DNA of 51,507 bases from Gemmatimonadota bacterium (GTDB lineage: Bacteria; Gemmatimonadota; Gemmatimonadetes; Longimicrobiales; Gaopeijiaceae). A program made the translations under genes and the position numbers. Position 1 is the stretch's first letter, and every line of letters begins with the position of its first letter. The notes under the pieces are model-generated. The model was not told the DNA's origin. It saw only the letters and a list, made by a program, of their open reading frames with translations, and did no database searches. The stretch lies in the NCBI GenBank assembly GCA_022822445.1, contig JAJEBR010000052.1, forward strand, positions 1 through 51,507. The letters are read 5' to 3'. Shown here in pieces: positions 17,784-26,881 of this stretch.

Positions 17784-18605
17784 GTGCGGTTCTCCGTGCT
17801 GGGGAGCGGCAGCCGCGGCAACGCGACGATGGTGGCCACGGGGTCGACCACCATCCTGATCGACGCGGGCTTCAGCGGCCGGGAAATCGCCGCACGCCTG
17901 GATGCGGTCGGCCGCACGCCGGACCAGATAGCGGCGATCGTGCTGACCCACGAACACGGCGACCACACCCGCGGCGCCGGCGTGTTCGCGCGCGCCCACG
18001 GCACCCCGCTCTACATGACGGCGGGGACGCGGGAGGCCTGCAGGCGGCTGCTGAAGGGAACCGAAACCGTCCACGTATACCGTCCGGGATATCCCGTCAC
18101 GCTGGAAGACCTCGAAATCGAGCCGTTCATCACCGTTCACGACGCCGCGGAGCCGGTGGCCGTCGCCGTCCGCGACGTGGCGACCGGACTGCGCCTCGGA
18201 ATCGCCACCGACATGGGTCGTCCCGGGGTGCAGGCCAAGCACGCGCTCGGAGGATGCGACGCCCTGGTGATCGAGTCCAACCACGACGCCGAGATGCTCT
18301 GGGCGGCCCCCTACCCCACCGCCGTCAAGTCGCGGATCGCCTCCAGTCAGGGGCACCTCTCCAACCAGGCCGCCGCCGACCTCGCCCTCGAGCTGCTGGG
18401 CCCCAGGCTGTCGGCGATCGTGCTGGCGCACCTGTCCGAAGAGACGAACACGCCGGCGCTGGCGAGATCGGTGATGGAGCGGGCGCTCCGGAGGAAGGGC
18501 TACAAGGGGCAGGTGCTGGTGGCCGCGAGCGATCGGCCCACCCCCCTCGTCGATCTGGCGGAGCTGCGCGAACGGAACCGCCCGGCTCAGCTTTCCCTCT
18601 TCTGA
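17784..18605 (+). CDS. MBL-fold hydrolase, WalJ/YycJ family
   Basis: A 273-residue metallo-beta-lactamase-fold protein. The N-terminus FSVLGSGSRGNATMV and the metal-binding motif LTHEHGDHTRGAG match WalJ/YycJ, proposed to act as a nuclease or phosphodiesterase in coordinating DNA replication with cell-wall synthesis. The later SSQGHLSNQAA and LAHLSEETNTP segments are family hallmarks. The start is GTG at 17784; the frame is open upstream only as a shadow of the preceding gene. The end is convergent with rseP. Confidence 0.88.
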   Translation: MRFSVLGSGSRGNATMVATGSTTILIDAGFSGREIAARLDAVGRTPDQIAAIVLTHEHGDHTRGAGVFARAHGTPLYMTAGTREACRRLLKGTETVHVYRPGYPVTLEDLEIEPFITVHDAAEPVAVAVRDVATGLRLGIATDMGRPGVQAKHALGGCDALVIESNHDAEMLWAAPYPTAVKSRIASSQGHLSNQAAADLALELLGPRLSAIVLAHLSEETNTPALARSVMERALRRKGYKGQVLVAASDRPTPLVDLAELRERNRPAQLSLF

Positions 18606-18650
18606 GCCGTGGCGGGGCGCGTCCCGGGAGCCGCCGGCCCGCCGCCCCCG

Positions 18651-18671
18651 CTGACCGCTGACCGCTGACCG
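18651..18671. repeat. Three tandem CTGACCG heptamers
   Basis: CTGACCG occurs three times in direct succession (18651-18657, 18658-18664, 18665-18671) between the convergent ends of walJ and rseP. No clear terminator hairpin is visible in this 78-bp gap. Confidence 0.6.
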
Positions 18672-18683
18672 GTGCGTGGTCCG

Positions 18684-20027
18684 CTACAGGCCCAGCAGGC
18701 GCAGCACGTCGTTGCCGAGCGCCCACACCATGATCGCCACGACGACGATCAGTCCCACCTGGCTCCAGCGGATCCGCTGCTTGACGGTCAGCTTCTGCCC
18801 GCGGACCAGTTCGAGTCCCAGAAACACCATGTGGCCCCCGTCGAGCACGGGAATCGGCAGCATGTTGAGGATGGCGAGGTTGATGCTGAAGAGCGCCATG
18901 AATTCCAGGAAATCCCCGATCCCCCGGGAGGCGGCCTCGCCGGACATGACTGCGATCGTCCCGATGGAGCCCACATCCCGCGGCGAGACGTTCCCGGTGA
19001 CCAGATCGCGCAGGAAGCTCAGGATAAAACCTGAGTAGTATACCGTCCGGTCCACCCCGTATTCGACGGCTCCGACGAGACCCACGGAGACGTGGACGGT
19101 CGGCTGGCTGGTGCTCGTCACCCCCAACTGGCCCCGTTCTCCCGCCCCGTCCTCGACGACCCCTAGTTCGGCCCTGCGCCGCAACTCGGTGCCGTCGCGC
19201 AGGATCCCGATCTCCACGCTCTCCCCAGGCCTCGCGCCGACCTCCGTGACCATGTCCCGCCAGCTGGCCACCGGGATCCCGGCCACGCTGGTGACGACGT
19301 CCCCCGGCGCGATAGCGGCCAGGTCGGCGGCGGACCCGGGTGTGACACTGCCCACCCGGGCCTCGATCCAGGGCTCCAGCGATGCGGCGAGCGAGCGCCG
19401 GTCCTGCAGACCCTCGGGGATCTCGACCTGGAAGGTGGCCGAGGGCGACTCCACGACCACGCTCACGAGCCCGGGCGGCGACTCCAGGAAGGCGCGCTGC
19501 ACCTGATGCCACGACTGTGGCTCGGTGTCGCCGATCTGCACGATCCCGGCACCGGAGGGAATGTCGGCCAGCGCCTCGGCCCCGGAGGGCAGCGTGCTGT
19601 CCGCGACCGCCATCACGCGGGTCGTCGCGATCTCCTCGATCCCCCAGAAGGCCGCCGCCGTGCTGTAGCCGGCCACGGCGAAGAGCATGTTCATGATCAC
19701 GCCCGCAGAGATCACAAAGGCCCTCGCCCAGATGGGCTTGGAGTCGTAGTCTCGGGGATCCGGGCGCCGGGGAGCACCGGAGGCGCCCCCCTCGAGGTGC
19801 TCCATCACCTCGTCCTCCATCCCCTGCATCTTCACGTAGCCGCCCAGCGGTATGGCGGAGAGAACGTACTCCGTCTCGCCCCGGGTATACCCCCAAACGC
19901 GCGGTCCCAGCCCGATGGAGAACCGCTCAACCCTGATGCCGACCGCCTTCGCCGCCCAGAAGTGGCCCAGTTCGTGCACGAAGATCAGGACCCCGAGCAG
20001 CACGACCGTGGCCAGGAGCATCGTCAT
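18684..20027 (-). CDS. rseP: Site-2 intramembrane zinc metalloprotease RseP
   Basis: M50-family protease in the cytoplasmic membrane, typically cleaving anti-sigma factors or remnant signal peptides. The 447-residue protein has zinc motif HELGH (residues 18-22) in TM1, followed by the GIRVERFSIGLGPRVW region, tandem PDZ-like domains in the middle (IVQIGDTEPQSW and VTPGSAADLAAIAPGD), and the C-terminal LPIPVLDGGHMVF motif supplying the third zinc ligand. It is the last gene of the rplM-to-rseP cluster, 9 bp after dxr. No anti-sigma factor is encoded nearby. Confidence 0.93.
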   Translation of the reverse strand: MTMLLATVVLLGVLIFVHELGHFWAAKAVGIRVERFSIGLGPRVWGYTRGETEYVLSAIPLGGYVKMQGMEDEVMEHLEGGASGAPRRPDPRDYDSKPIWARAFVISAGVIMNMLFAVAGYSTAAAFWGIEEIATTRVMAVADSTLPSGAEALADIPSGAGIVQIGDTEPQSWHQVQRAFLESPPGLVSVVVESPSATFQVEIPEGLQDRRSLAASLEPWIEARVGSVTPGSAADLAAIAPGDVVTSVAGIPVASWRDMVTEVGARPGESVEIGILRDGTELRRRAELGVVEDGAGERGQLGVTSTSQPTVHVSVGLVGAVEYGVDRTVYYSGFILSFLRDLVTGNVSPRDVGSIGTIAVMSGEAASRGIGDFLEFMALFSINLAILNMLPIPVLDGGHMVFLGLELVRGQKLTVKQRIRWSQVGLIVVVAIMVWALGNDVLRLLGL

Positions 20028-20036
20028 ATCTTCCCC

Positions 20037-21176
20037 CTATACCAACGAAGCGGCGTGCCGGCGAGCGGCGCCGTCCACTTCCAGTATCTCCTCAAGCGAA
20101 TCGGCGGCGTGGCTGCCGAGGGCTTCCAGCGCCCCGGCGACGACACCCGCCATACGCCGGAAGGTAACCTTTCCTTCCAGAAACGCCTTTACGGCCACCT
20201 CATTGGCGGCGTTGAAGACCGCCGGCGCTGCCCCTCCCCTCCGGCCTGCCTCCACGCCGAGGCCGAATAGCGGGAAGCGCCCGGTGTCCACGGGCTCGAA
20301 GGCCAGCGGCGACGCCTTCAGCGGGTCGAATGTGCAGAGCGTCGCGTCCGGGGGCCGCCGCGGCCAGGTGAGGGCGTGGAGGATGGGGAGCTCCATGTTG
20401 GGCTCGCCCATCTGGGCCAGGACCGACCCGTCGACGAACTCGACGAACGAGTGGACGATCGAGGTGGGGTGGACGACGACGTCGATCCGGTCGTAGGGGA
20501 GCCGGTAGAGAAAGTGCGCCTCGATCACCTCGAGGGCCTTGTTGGCCAGCGTCGCCGAGTCGACCGTGATCTTCGCGCCCATCTCCCAGGTGGGGTGATT
20601 CAGCGCCATTGCGGCGTCGACCTCGTCCAGCTTCGCCGGGTCGAGTTCCCGGAAGGGGCCGCCGCTAGCCGTGAGGATGATGCGCCGCACCTCGTCCCGC
20701 CTCGCCTCGCCGATGCACTGCAGGATCGCCGAGTGCTCGCTGTCGACCGGAACGAGTTCCCCGCCGCCCCGGCGAGCCGCGTTCAGGACGATCTCTCCGG
20801 CGGCGACCAGTGATTCCTTGTTGGCGAGGGCACAGCGCTTGCCCGCCTCCAGCGCGGCGATGGTGTGCCGGAGGCCGGCCGCCCCCACGATCGCGTTGAC
20901 CACGATATCCGCCTCTGGTAGCGCGGCCAGCTCCGCTACACTGCCCGGCCCCGCCCGCCACCCCGCGTCCCACAGGTCGGTACGGCCTGCGAGCGCGGAC
21001 GGGTCGGCGACGGCGACGCGGACGGGCCCGAACTCCGCTGCGAGTCGCTCGAGCGCAGCGACGGAGCGTCCAGCGGCGAGCCCGACCACCCGGAACCGCC
21101 CGGGATGGCGGCGCACCACCGCCAGCGCGGAGCAGCCCACCGATCCGGTGGCGCCCAGAATCACGAGGCGCTTCAC
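20037..21176 (-). CDS. dxr: 1-deoxy-D-xylulose 5-phosphate reductoisomerase
   Basis: Second step of the MEP isoprenoid pathway: converts DXP to MEP using NADPH. The 379-residue protein starts (GTG) VKRLVILGATGSVG with the Rossmann GxTGxxG, and contains ALANKESLV, VDSEHSAILQC (metal-binding Asp and Glu), TASGGPFRE, and NHPTWEMGAKITVDSATL, all diagnostic. The GTG overlaps the cdsA stop (GTGA), which fixes the start although the frame stays open upstream. Isoprenoid precursors made here feed UppS in the same operon. Confidence 0.96.
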   Translation of the reverse strand: MKRLVILGATGSVGCSALAVVRRHPGRFRVVGLAAGRSVAALERLAAEFGPVRVAVADPSALAGRTDLWDAGWRAGPGSVAELAALPEADIVVNAIVGAAGLRHTIAALEAGKRCALANKESLVAAGEIVLNAARRGGGELVPVDSEHSAILQCIGEARRDEVRRIILTASGGPFRELDPAKLDEVDAAMALNHPTWEMGAKITVDSATLANKALEVIEAHFLYRLPYDRIDVVVHPTSIVHSFVEFVDGSVLAQMGEPNMELPILHALTWPRRPPDATLCTFDPLKASPLAFEPVDTGRFPLFGLGVEAGRRGGAAPAVFNAANEVAVKAFLEGKVTFRRMAGVVAGALEALGSHAADSLEEILEVDGAARRHAASLV

Positions 21177-22069
21177 GCCAGAACCTGCGCCAGCAGCACC
21201 AGCCCGTATGCCAGGGGCATGGTAAACAGCAGCGAATCGAATCGGTCGAGCATGCCTCCGTGGCCGGGCAGCATCCTTCCGGAGTCCTTCACCCCCGCCT
21301 CCCTCTTGAGCAGCGACTCGGAGAGATCGCCCAGCTGTCCGGCAATCCCCAGAAGGAGTCCGATCACCGCGCACATCCAGGGGGTGAGCACCAGAGTGCC
21401 AACGCCGCCCATGAACAGGCCCGCGACGTACCCCGTCAACGCGGCGCCCACCAGTCCCCCGATGCTGCCTTCCACCGTCTTGCCGGGGCTGAGCCTGGGC
21501 GCGAGACGCCTGCGGCCGATGCGCTTGCCCACGAAGTACGAGGCGCTGTCGGCGAGCGCGGTGACAGCAACCGGCAGCATGACCAGGAGGAAGCCGTCCA
21601 CCGGTCGGACCGGTATCGCGCCCCGGATCTCGGGAAGGTTGCGCAGGAGCAGGGCGAAGGAGAGCGTGCCTCCGGTGTAGAGCACGCCGGACACGGTCGC
21701 GGTCGCCGAGAGGAGCGGCTGATCCGTCGACCGGTCGAAGACGGTGAAGGCCACGGAAACGAGCCCCAGGAGCAGGAGCAGCGACAGCGCGCGGTTGCCC
21801 CAGATGTGAAAGCTCGGTTCCCAGGCGGCGATGAGCACGAGCAGCACCGCGCAGGGGACCCCCAGCCACGCCAGTGGGCGTCCCGCCCTGTCCTTCACGA
21901 GCGTGTAGAATTCGTGGGAGGTCAGGGCCGTGACCGCAGCGACCAGCGCGGCGAAATACCAGCCGCCCATATAGATGGCAGGGATGGTCACGGACAGCAG
22001 GACGGCCACGACCCACAGCCGGGCGCGCAGCTCTTCCGAGAAGCCCGGGGACCGCGGAGTCTCGCTCAT
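21173..22069 (-). CDS. cdsA: Phosphatidate cytidylyltransferase
   Basis: Integral membrane enzyme making CDP-diacylglycerol from phosphatidic acid and CTP. The 298-residue protein has about eight hydrophobic segments and the complete family signature near the C-terminus: SLLKREAGVKDSGRMLPGHG directly followed by GMLDRFD. SPGKTVEGSIGGL is also typical. ATG at 22069 overlaps the uppS stop by 4 bp (ATGA), and its own end overlaps dxr by 4 bp. The order uppS-cdsA-dxr-rseP is conserved widely. Confidence 0.95.
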   Translation of the reverse strand: MSETPRSPGFSEELRARLWVVAVLLSVTIPAIYMGGWYFAALVAAVTALTSHEFYTLVKDRAGRPLAWLGVPCAVLLVLIAAWEPSFHIWGNRALSLLLLLGLVSVAFTVFDRSTDQPLLSATATVSGVLYTGGTLSFALLLRNLPEIRGAIPVRPVDGFLLVMLPVAVTALADSASYFVGKRIGRRRLAPRLSPGKTVEGSIGGLVGAALTGYVAGLFMGGVGTLVLTPWMCAVIGLLLGIAGQLGDLSESLLKREAGVKDSGRMLPGHGGMLDRFDSLLFTMPLAYGLVLLAQVLA

Positions 22070-22779
22070 CCGGCGGCGACCCCGCCGAAGCGGCGTTCGC
22101 GCCGCTGGTACTCCAGAATGGCCTCGAAGAGATCCTCCCGCGTGAAGTCCGGCCACAGAACCGGTGTGACGTGGAACTCCGTGTACGCCAGCTGCCAGAG
22201 CATGAAGTTGCTGATGCGCATCTCGCCGGAGGTGCGGATCAGCAGATCGGGGTCGGGGATGCCCCCGGTCAGGAGCGCGCCCCTGAAGGCGTCCTCGTCG
22301 ATCGCCCCGGGCTCGACCATCCCTGCACGCGCGGCCGCCGCCAGCGCCCTCACCGCTCCCACGATCTCCTCGCGCCCGCCGTACGAGATCATGAGGTTGA
22401 GCAGCAGGCGATCGCCCCCGCGCGTGGTCGCCACAATCCGCCGGACGGCCTCGAGCGAGGGTTCGTCGAGGCGCTCGATCTCGCCGAGCACCCTGACCTC
22501 CACCCCCTCGCGGGCAAGCCGCTCGCGCTCCTTCTCGGCGAAGGCCTGGAGAACCCCCATCAGCGCCTCGATCTCCTCCGGGGGGCGGCGCCAGTTCTCG
22601 GTCGAAAACGCGTACAGCGTCAGGATCTCGACGCCGGCCGCGCACGCGCCCTCCACGACCTCACGGACCGCGTTCATCCCCTCCCAGTGGCCAACGCATC
22701 GCGGCAGGTCCCTGCGACCCGCCCAGCGGCCGTTTCCGTCCATGATGATGGCCACATGCCGCGGTAGATGGCTGGCCAT
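22066..22779 (-). CDS. uppS: Undecaprenyl diphosphate synthase
   Basis: cis-Prenyltransferase that builds the C55 lipid carrier for peptidoglycan and other glycans. The 237-residue protein contains HVAIIMDGNGRWAGRR with the catalytic Asp, LYAFSTENWRRP, LMISYGGREEIVGA and DLLIRTSGEMRISNFMLWQ, the five conserved regions of the family. It is 23 bp downstream of frr and overlaps cdsA. Confidence 0.97.
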   Translation of the reverse strand: MASHLPRHVAIIMDGNGRWAGRRDLPRCVGHWEGMNAVREVVEGACAAGVEILTLYAFSTENWRRPPEEIEALMGVLQAFAEKERERLAREGVEVRVLGEIERLDEPSLEAVRRIVATTRGGDRLLLNLMISYGGREEIVGAVRALAAAARAGMVEPGAIDEDAFRGALLTGGIPDPDLLIRTSGEMRISNFMLWQLAYTEFHVTPVLWPDFTREDLFEAILEYQRRERRFGGVAAG

Positions 22780-22802
22780 CCTGATCCGGTCGAGTCGGTC
22801 CG

Positions 22803-23354
22803 TCAGATCGCCATCACCTCCTTCTCCTTCGAGACCAGCAGCACGTCGATCCTGCCGCAGTACTCGTCGGTCAGCCTCTGCACGTTCGCCATCATCCGGT
22901 GCGCGTCGTCCTCGCCCACCTCGTGGGCACGCAACCGCTCCTTGATCCGGTCGTTCGCCGCCTGGCGGGCCTGGCGCACCGACACGCGCCCCTCCTCCGC
23001 CAGGCGGTGCAGGAGCCGGACGTACTCCTTGCGCCTCTCCTCGCTGAGCGGGGGAATCGGGACGCGGATCAGCGCGCCGTCGTTGGCCGGATTGAGCCCG
23101 AGTCCCGAGGTCAGCACCGCCTTTTCGATGTCTTCGATCAGCGAACGGTCGAACGGCTGGATCACGAGCAACGTAGGATCCGGGGCGGAGACGGTCGCGA
23201 CCTGGTTGAGGGGCATGATTCCCCCGTACGCACTCACTCGCACCGTGTCGAGGATGGACGGGACCGCCTTCCCGGTCCGCACCGTCGCGAACTCCCGCCC
23301 GACTGCGTCGAGCGAGTCTTCCATCCTCTTTCTGGCGTCGTCCACTACCTCCAA
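22803..23354 (-). CDS. frr: Ribosome recycling factor
   Basis: Splits post-termination ribosomes together with EF-G. The 183-residue length is normal. Conserved segments include REFATVRTGKAVPSIL, YGGIMPLNQVA, GLGLNPANDGALIRVPIPPL and ERRKEYVRLLHRLAEEGRV. The frame extends upstream into pyrH, but the start is set at TTG 23354 because GAGGAGG precedes it with ideal spacing and the protein then matches the family length. It is 34 bp after pyrH, the usual partner. Confidence 0.95.
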   Translation of the reverse strand: MEVVDDARKRMEDSLDAVGREFATVRTGKAVPSILDTVRVSAYGGIMPLNQVATVSAPDPTLLVIQPFDRSLIEDIEKAVLTSGLGLNPANDGALIRVPIPPLSEERRKEYVRLLHRLAEEGRVSVRQARQAANDRIKERLRAHEVGEDDAHRMMANVQRLTDEYCGRIDVLLVSKEKEVMAI

Positions 23355-23388
23355 GGTTTCCTCCTCGTCGAGGTCCTGAAATGCGAAG

Positions 23389-24117
23389 CTACGAAACCAG
23401 GGTCCCCACGCGCTCCCCGCGGATCGCCCGCCGCACCGCCCCCTGGTCTTCAAGATCGAGCACGATAATGGGCAGATGGTTGTCTCGGCAAAGGGAGACC
23501 GCAGCGGCGTCCATCACGCGCAGGTCCCGCGCGACGACCTCGTGGTACGAAATGTCCGGGATGAAGGTGGCGTCGGGGTCGCTCGCCGGGTCCGCGGTGA
23601 AGACGCCCCGGACCCGGGTCGCCTTGATCACCACGTCGGCGTCCATCTCGATGGCCCGGAGCACCGCGGCCGTATCGGTGGAGAAGTACGGGTTCCCCGT
23701 CCCACCGGCGAAGATCACGATCCGGCCCTTTTCGAGGTGCCTCACCGCCCGGCGCCGGATGTAGGGCTCCGCGAGCTGGGGCATGCGGATGGCCGTCATC
23801 ACGCGCGTGTCGATCCCCTTCCTCTCCAGCAGATCCTGCATGGCGAGCGCATTCATGATCGTGGCGAGCATGCCCATGTAGTCCGCCGAGACCCGGTCCA
23901 TGCCCTGTCGGCTCGCCATCGCCCCGCGGACGATATTCCCGCCCCCGATCACCAGGCCGAGGGCGACGCCAAGCTCGTGGATGCCCCTGACGTCGTCGGT
24001 GATGGAATCGACGACCTCCGGATCGATGCCGAAGCCCCGGTCCCCCGCGAGCGCTTCGCCGGAGAGCTTGAGGAGCACGCGGTCATATCCGGAACTCCTG
24101 GGGCCCGAGCCGCTCAT
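23389..24117 (-). CDS. pyrH: Uridylate kinase (UMP kinase)
   Basis: Phosphorylates UMP to UDP; hexameric amino-acid-kinase-fold enzyme regulated by GTP and UTP in many bacteria. The 242-residue protein has [39 protein letters not shown], and [20 protein letters not shown], all typical. It lies between tsf and frr as in most bacterial genomes. The N-terminal extension of about ten residues is Gly/Ser rich. Confidence 0.97.
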   Translation of the reverse strand: MSGSGPRSSGYDRVLLKLSGEALAGDRGFGIDPEVVDSITDDVRGIHELGVALGLVIGGGNIVRGAMASRQGMDRVSADYMGMLATIMNALAMQDLLERKGIDTRVMTAIRMPQLAEPYIRRRAVRHLEKGRIVIFAGGTGNPYFSTDTAAVLRAIEMDADVVIKATRVRGVFTADPASDPDATFIPDISYHEVVARDLRVMDAAAVSLCRDNHLPIIVLDLEDQGAVRRAIRGERVGTLVS

Positions 24118-24152
24118 GGCCGGCCACCGCCACGAACGCGTCTCACCAGCTG

Positions 24153-24746
24153 CTAACCCCCCACCTGGAACCTGGAGAACCGCGCCACCTCGATCTTCTC
24201 GCCGGTGCGCGCCGCCACTTCGGTGATCAGGTCGCCGACGCTGCGGTCGGGATCCCTGATGTAGGCCTGCTCCAGCAGGACCCGCTCCCGGAAGAACTTG
24301 CCGAGCTTCCCCTCCACGATCCGTTCGCGGATGTGCTCCGGCTTCCCTTCCCGGGCCACCTGCTCCTCGAATACCGACCGTTCCCGCTGCACTACGGCCG
24401 GATCCACATCGGCGGTGTCAACCGCAATCGGATCCGCCGCCGCCACGTGCATTGCCAAGTCGCGCGCCAGCCCGCGGAAATCGTCGGTGTTGGCCACGAA
24501 ATCGGTTTCGCAGTTGAGTTCGACGAGTACGCCGATCCGCCCCCCGTGGTGGATGTAGCTGGCGACCGTGCCCTCGTTCGCCCTTCGTCCGGCCCTCTTG
24601 GCCGCCTTGGCCTCACCCTTGCTGCGCAGCAGGTCGATCGCCGCCTCGATCTCGCCGTTGGTCTCCTGAAGTGCCTTCTTGCAGTCCATCATCCCCGCGC
24701 CCGTGCGGTCGCGGAGCTCCTTCACGTTCTTTGCACTGATCTTCAT
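24153..24746 (-). CDS. tsf: Elongation factor Ts
   Basis: Guanine-nucleotide exchange factor for EF-Tu. The 197-residue protein is of the short class seen in many non-proteobacterial phyla (E. coli has 283). The N-terminal UBA-like region reads [19 protein letters not shown], and the core has [20 protein letters not shown], the hallmark TDFVA loop that contacts EF-Tu. A good AGGGAG ribosome-binding site precedes the ATG. The 147-bp gap to rpsB shows no clear promoter or structure. Confidence 0.97.
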   Translation of the reverse strand: MKISAKNVKELRDRTGAGMMDCKKALQETNGEIEAAIDLLRSKGEAKAAKRAGRRANEGTVASYIHHGGRIGVLVELNCETDFVANTDDFRGLARDLAMHVAAADPIAVDTADVDPAVVQRERSVFEEQVAREGKPEHIRERIVEGKLGKFFRERVLLEQAYIRDPDRSVGDLITEVAARTGEKIEVARFSRFQVGG

Positions 24747-24893
24747 GTCGGTGGAATCTCCCTGGTTGGATAACGCGGGCAGGCGCCGGCGGAGGATTCA
24801 CGGGCGACCGCGGGACGCCGGATCATGAGCGCGGGCAACTGCGGACCCACCGGCAGCACCGCCTGCGCGCATCGGCACCGGACACTCGGCGCC

Positions 24894-25793
24894 TCAACCG
24901 CGCCCGGAGCCGCGCCCCTTCCGCCCTTTGTCATCGCCGCCGTCTCCGGCCTTGCGGACCTGGGCGATGGCCTCGGGCCGCGGCCTCCGCTTGCGGGTCC
25001 GGGGCATGGCTTCCCGGGTATCCGCGGACTTTTCACCGGTCTCCGTCGAGTAGGTGGTCGCCTCCAGCTCCACCTGGCGGCGCAGCTGTTCGTCGGGTAC
25101 CTCACGGCGCGCCGCGATGATGGAGTCGGCGATCTGCCCGGCGATCAGGCTCACGGAGCGAATGGCATCGTCGTTCCCGGGGATCGGGTAGTCGATCAGC
25201 TCCGGATCGACGTTGGTGTCGGCGATGGCGATGACCGGAATCCCCAGCCGGTGGGCTTCGCGCACACCGATGATCTCGCGCCTCGCGTCCACGACGAACA
25301 CGGCGCCGGGGAGCCGGCCCATGTCGCTCACCCCGTGAAAGTACTTCTCCAGCTTCTCCCGTTCGCGCTCGAGCAGAAGTCGCTCCTTCTTGGTGTAGAA
25401 TTCGAACGCGTTCTCGTCCCTGCCCCGCTGAAGCTCCTTCATGCGGCGGATCTGGCGGCGGATGGTCTGAAAGTTGGTGAGCATGCCGCCCAGCCACCGT
25501 TCGGTCACGAACAGCGCGCCGCACCGCCTGGCCTCCTCCTCGATCACGACCCGCAGCTGGCGCTTGGTCGAGAGGAACAGCACGTTCTCGCCCTTCAGGA
25601 CCGTGCGGCGGACGGCATCGCACGCCCGGTTCAGGCGATCGAGCGTCTTGCGGAGGTCGATGATGTGGATCCCGTTGCTCTCCCCGAAGATGAAGGGACG
25701 CATTTTGGGGTTCCAGCGTCTCGTCTGATGGCCGAAGTGGACCCCGGCATCGAGGAGTTCGTCCAGACCGACGTGATTGGTGGCTGAATCCAT
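24894..25793 (-). CDS. rpsB: 30S ribosomal protein S2 with C-terminal extension
   Basis: Small-subunit protein at the head-body junction. The core (about residues 1-235) is canonical, with [52 protein letters not shown] and [19 protein letters not shown]. The 299-residue protein continues into a charged tail of about 60 residues rich in Arg, Lys, Gly and Asp ([13 protein letters not shown] and further), longer than the usual 230-260 residues. Its ATG is 10 bp after rpsI, so rplM-rpsI-rpsB-tsf look co-transcribed. Confidence 0.97.
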   Translation of the reverse strand: MDSATNHVGLDELLDAGVHFGHQTRRWNPKMRPFIFGESNGIHIIDLRKTLDRLNRACDAVRRTVLKGENVLFLSTKRQLRVVIEEEARRCGALFVTERWLGGMLTNFQTIRRQIRRMKELQRGRDENAFEFYTKKERLLLEREREKLEKYFHGVSDMGRLPGAVFVVDARREIIGVREAHRLGIPVIAIADTNVDPELIDYPIPGNDDAIRSVSLIAGQIADSIIAARREVPDEQLRRQVELEATTYSTETGEKSADTREAMPRTRKRRPRPEAIAQVRKAGDGGDDKGRKGRGSGRG

Positions 25794-25803
25794 TGAGCAG
25801 GCT

Positions 25804-26199
25804 CTATCTCTTGCTGAACTGGAAGCGTTTGCGCGCCTTGGGGCGGCCCGGCTTCTTCCGCTCCACCTTGCGTGCGTCCCGGGTGAGCATTCCGCTCTCG
25901 CGGAGCGCGGCCCGATTGTCTTCGTCCTGGACCGCGAGTGCCCGCGCCAGCCCCAGGCGAATCGCGTCGGCCTGACCGGTCAGCCCGCCACCGTTGACCC
26001 GGACGCGGACATCGAAGCTGCCCTCCGACGCGACGGTCTGGAGCGGCTCCTCAATCCGGACCCGATGTGCGGGCCGGGGGAAGTAGTCGTCGAGGGTGCG
26101 GCCGTTGATCGACCAGCTGCCCCCCCCGGGCCGGAGAACCACCCGGGCGACGCTGGTCTTTCTGCGGCCCACTGTCTGAATGTGCGTTTGAGCGGCCAT
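25804..26199 (-). CDS. rpsI: 30S ribosomal protein S9
   Basis: The 131-residue protein contains [51 protein letters not shown] and the basic C-terminus [18 protein letters not shown], whose terminal KR reaches the P-site tRNA. The start at 26199 matches the family; the longer open frame upstream is the rplM region in another frame. It is 17 bp downstream of rplM, the universal partner. Confidence 0.97.
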   Translation of the reverse strand: MAAQTHIQTVGRRKTSVARVVLRPGGGSWSINGRTLDDYFPRPAHRVRIEEPLQTVASEGSFDVRVRVNGGGLTGQADAIRLGLARALAVQDEDNRAALRESGMLTRDARKVERKKPGRPKARKRFQFSKR

Positions 26200-26216
26200 G
26201 TTCGTGTCCGTACGGT

Positions 26217-26660
26217 TCAGATCTCGAGAGGCTTGGGGGACTGTCCCTGATGGGGGTGGGCCGCGTCGGGGTACACCCGCAGCTTCCGGCGCATCTGCCG
26301 CCCCAACTTGTTCTTGGGCAGCATGCCGCGCACCGCGAGTTCGATCACCCGCTCCGGGAACCGCTCCAGCATGGTGGCGAACGGAATGTGCTTGTCGCCG
26401 CCCATGTACCCCGAGTGGCGAAAATAGGTCTTCTGTTCTGCCTTGCGGCCGGTGAGACGCACCCTCGACGAGTTGATGACGATCACATGGTCGCCGGTGT
26501 CGAGGTGGGGCGTGTAGATGGCCTTGTGCTTTCCGCGCAGGATGCGGGCGACCTCGCTGGCGAGCCGGCCGAGCGGCTTGCCTGCGGCGTCGACCACCCA
26601 CCAGGCGCGGTGGATGTCGTCTTCCCTCGGGGTGATGGTCCTGGTCACGCGATTCCTCAT
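26217..26660 (-). CDS. rplM: 50S ribosomal protein L13
   Basis: The 147-residue protein shows WWVVDAAGKPLGRLASEVA, GDHVIVINSSRVRLTGRK, FRHSGYMGGDKHIPF and AVRGMLPKNKLGRQMRRKL, which define L13. It is the first gene of the rplM-rpsI-rpsB-tsf-pyrH-frr-uppS-cdsA-dxr-rseP cluster. A consensus-like promoter with a dyad at the transcription start lies 54-100 bases upstream. Confidence 0.97.
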   Translation of the reverse strand: MRNRVTRTITPREDDIHRAWWVVDAAGKPLGRLASEVARILRGKHKAIYTPHLDTGDHVIVINSSRVRLTGRKAEQKTYFRHSGYMGGDKHIPFATMLERFPERVIELAVRGMLPKNKLGRQMRRKLRVYPDAAHPHQGQSPKPLEI

Positions 26661-26713
26661 CCGCGAAACGAAGCCGCCTCCGCGCCACAGAGCGAAGCGG
26701 AGAACGGCTTGTG

Positions 26714-26760
26714 AATGCTCTACAGCATTAAACGATACCGATCAGGCAGCACGGTGTCAA
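26714..26760 (-). promoter_or_regulatory. Sigma-70 promoter of the rplM cluster with dyad at +1
   Basis: Minus strand -35 TTGACA (26760-26755), 17-bp spacer, -10 TATCGT (26737-26732). The predicted start near 26725 falls inside a perfect inverted repeat AATGCT-N4-AGCATT (26714-26729), which could be an operator or a 5'-end hairpin in the rplM leader. Further upstream (26781-26801) GGCCGGCTC and GAGCGGCC form a hairpin without a T-tract, possibly the end of the sigma-factor transcript. Confidence 0.7.
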
Positions 26761-26881
26761 TGCGACTGTCGGGATCTGTCGGCCGGCTCGCAGGAGCGGC
26801 CACCCCTCGCGGACGCCCAGCCCCGCGGGCCCGTCCGGGAGTGGCCACGCCGGCAGCCACCCGGACCGGCTCGCCGACACG

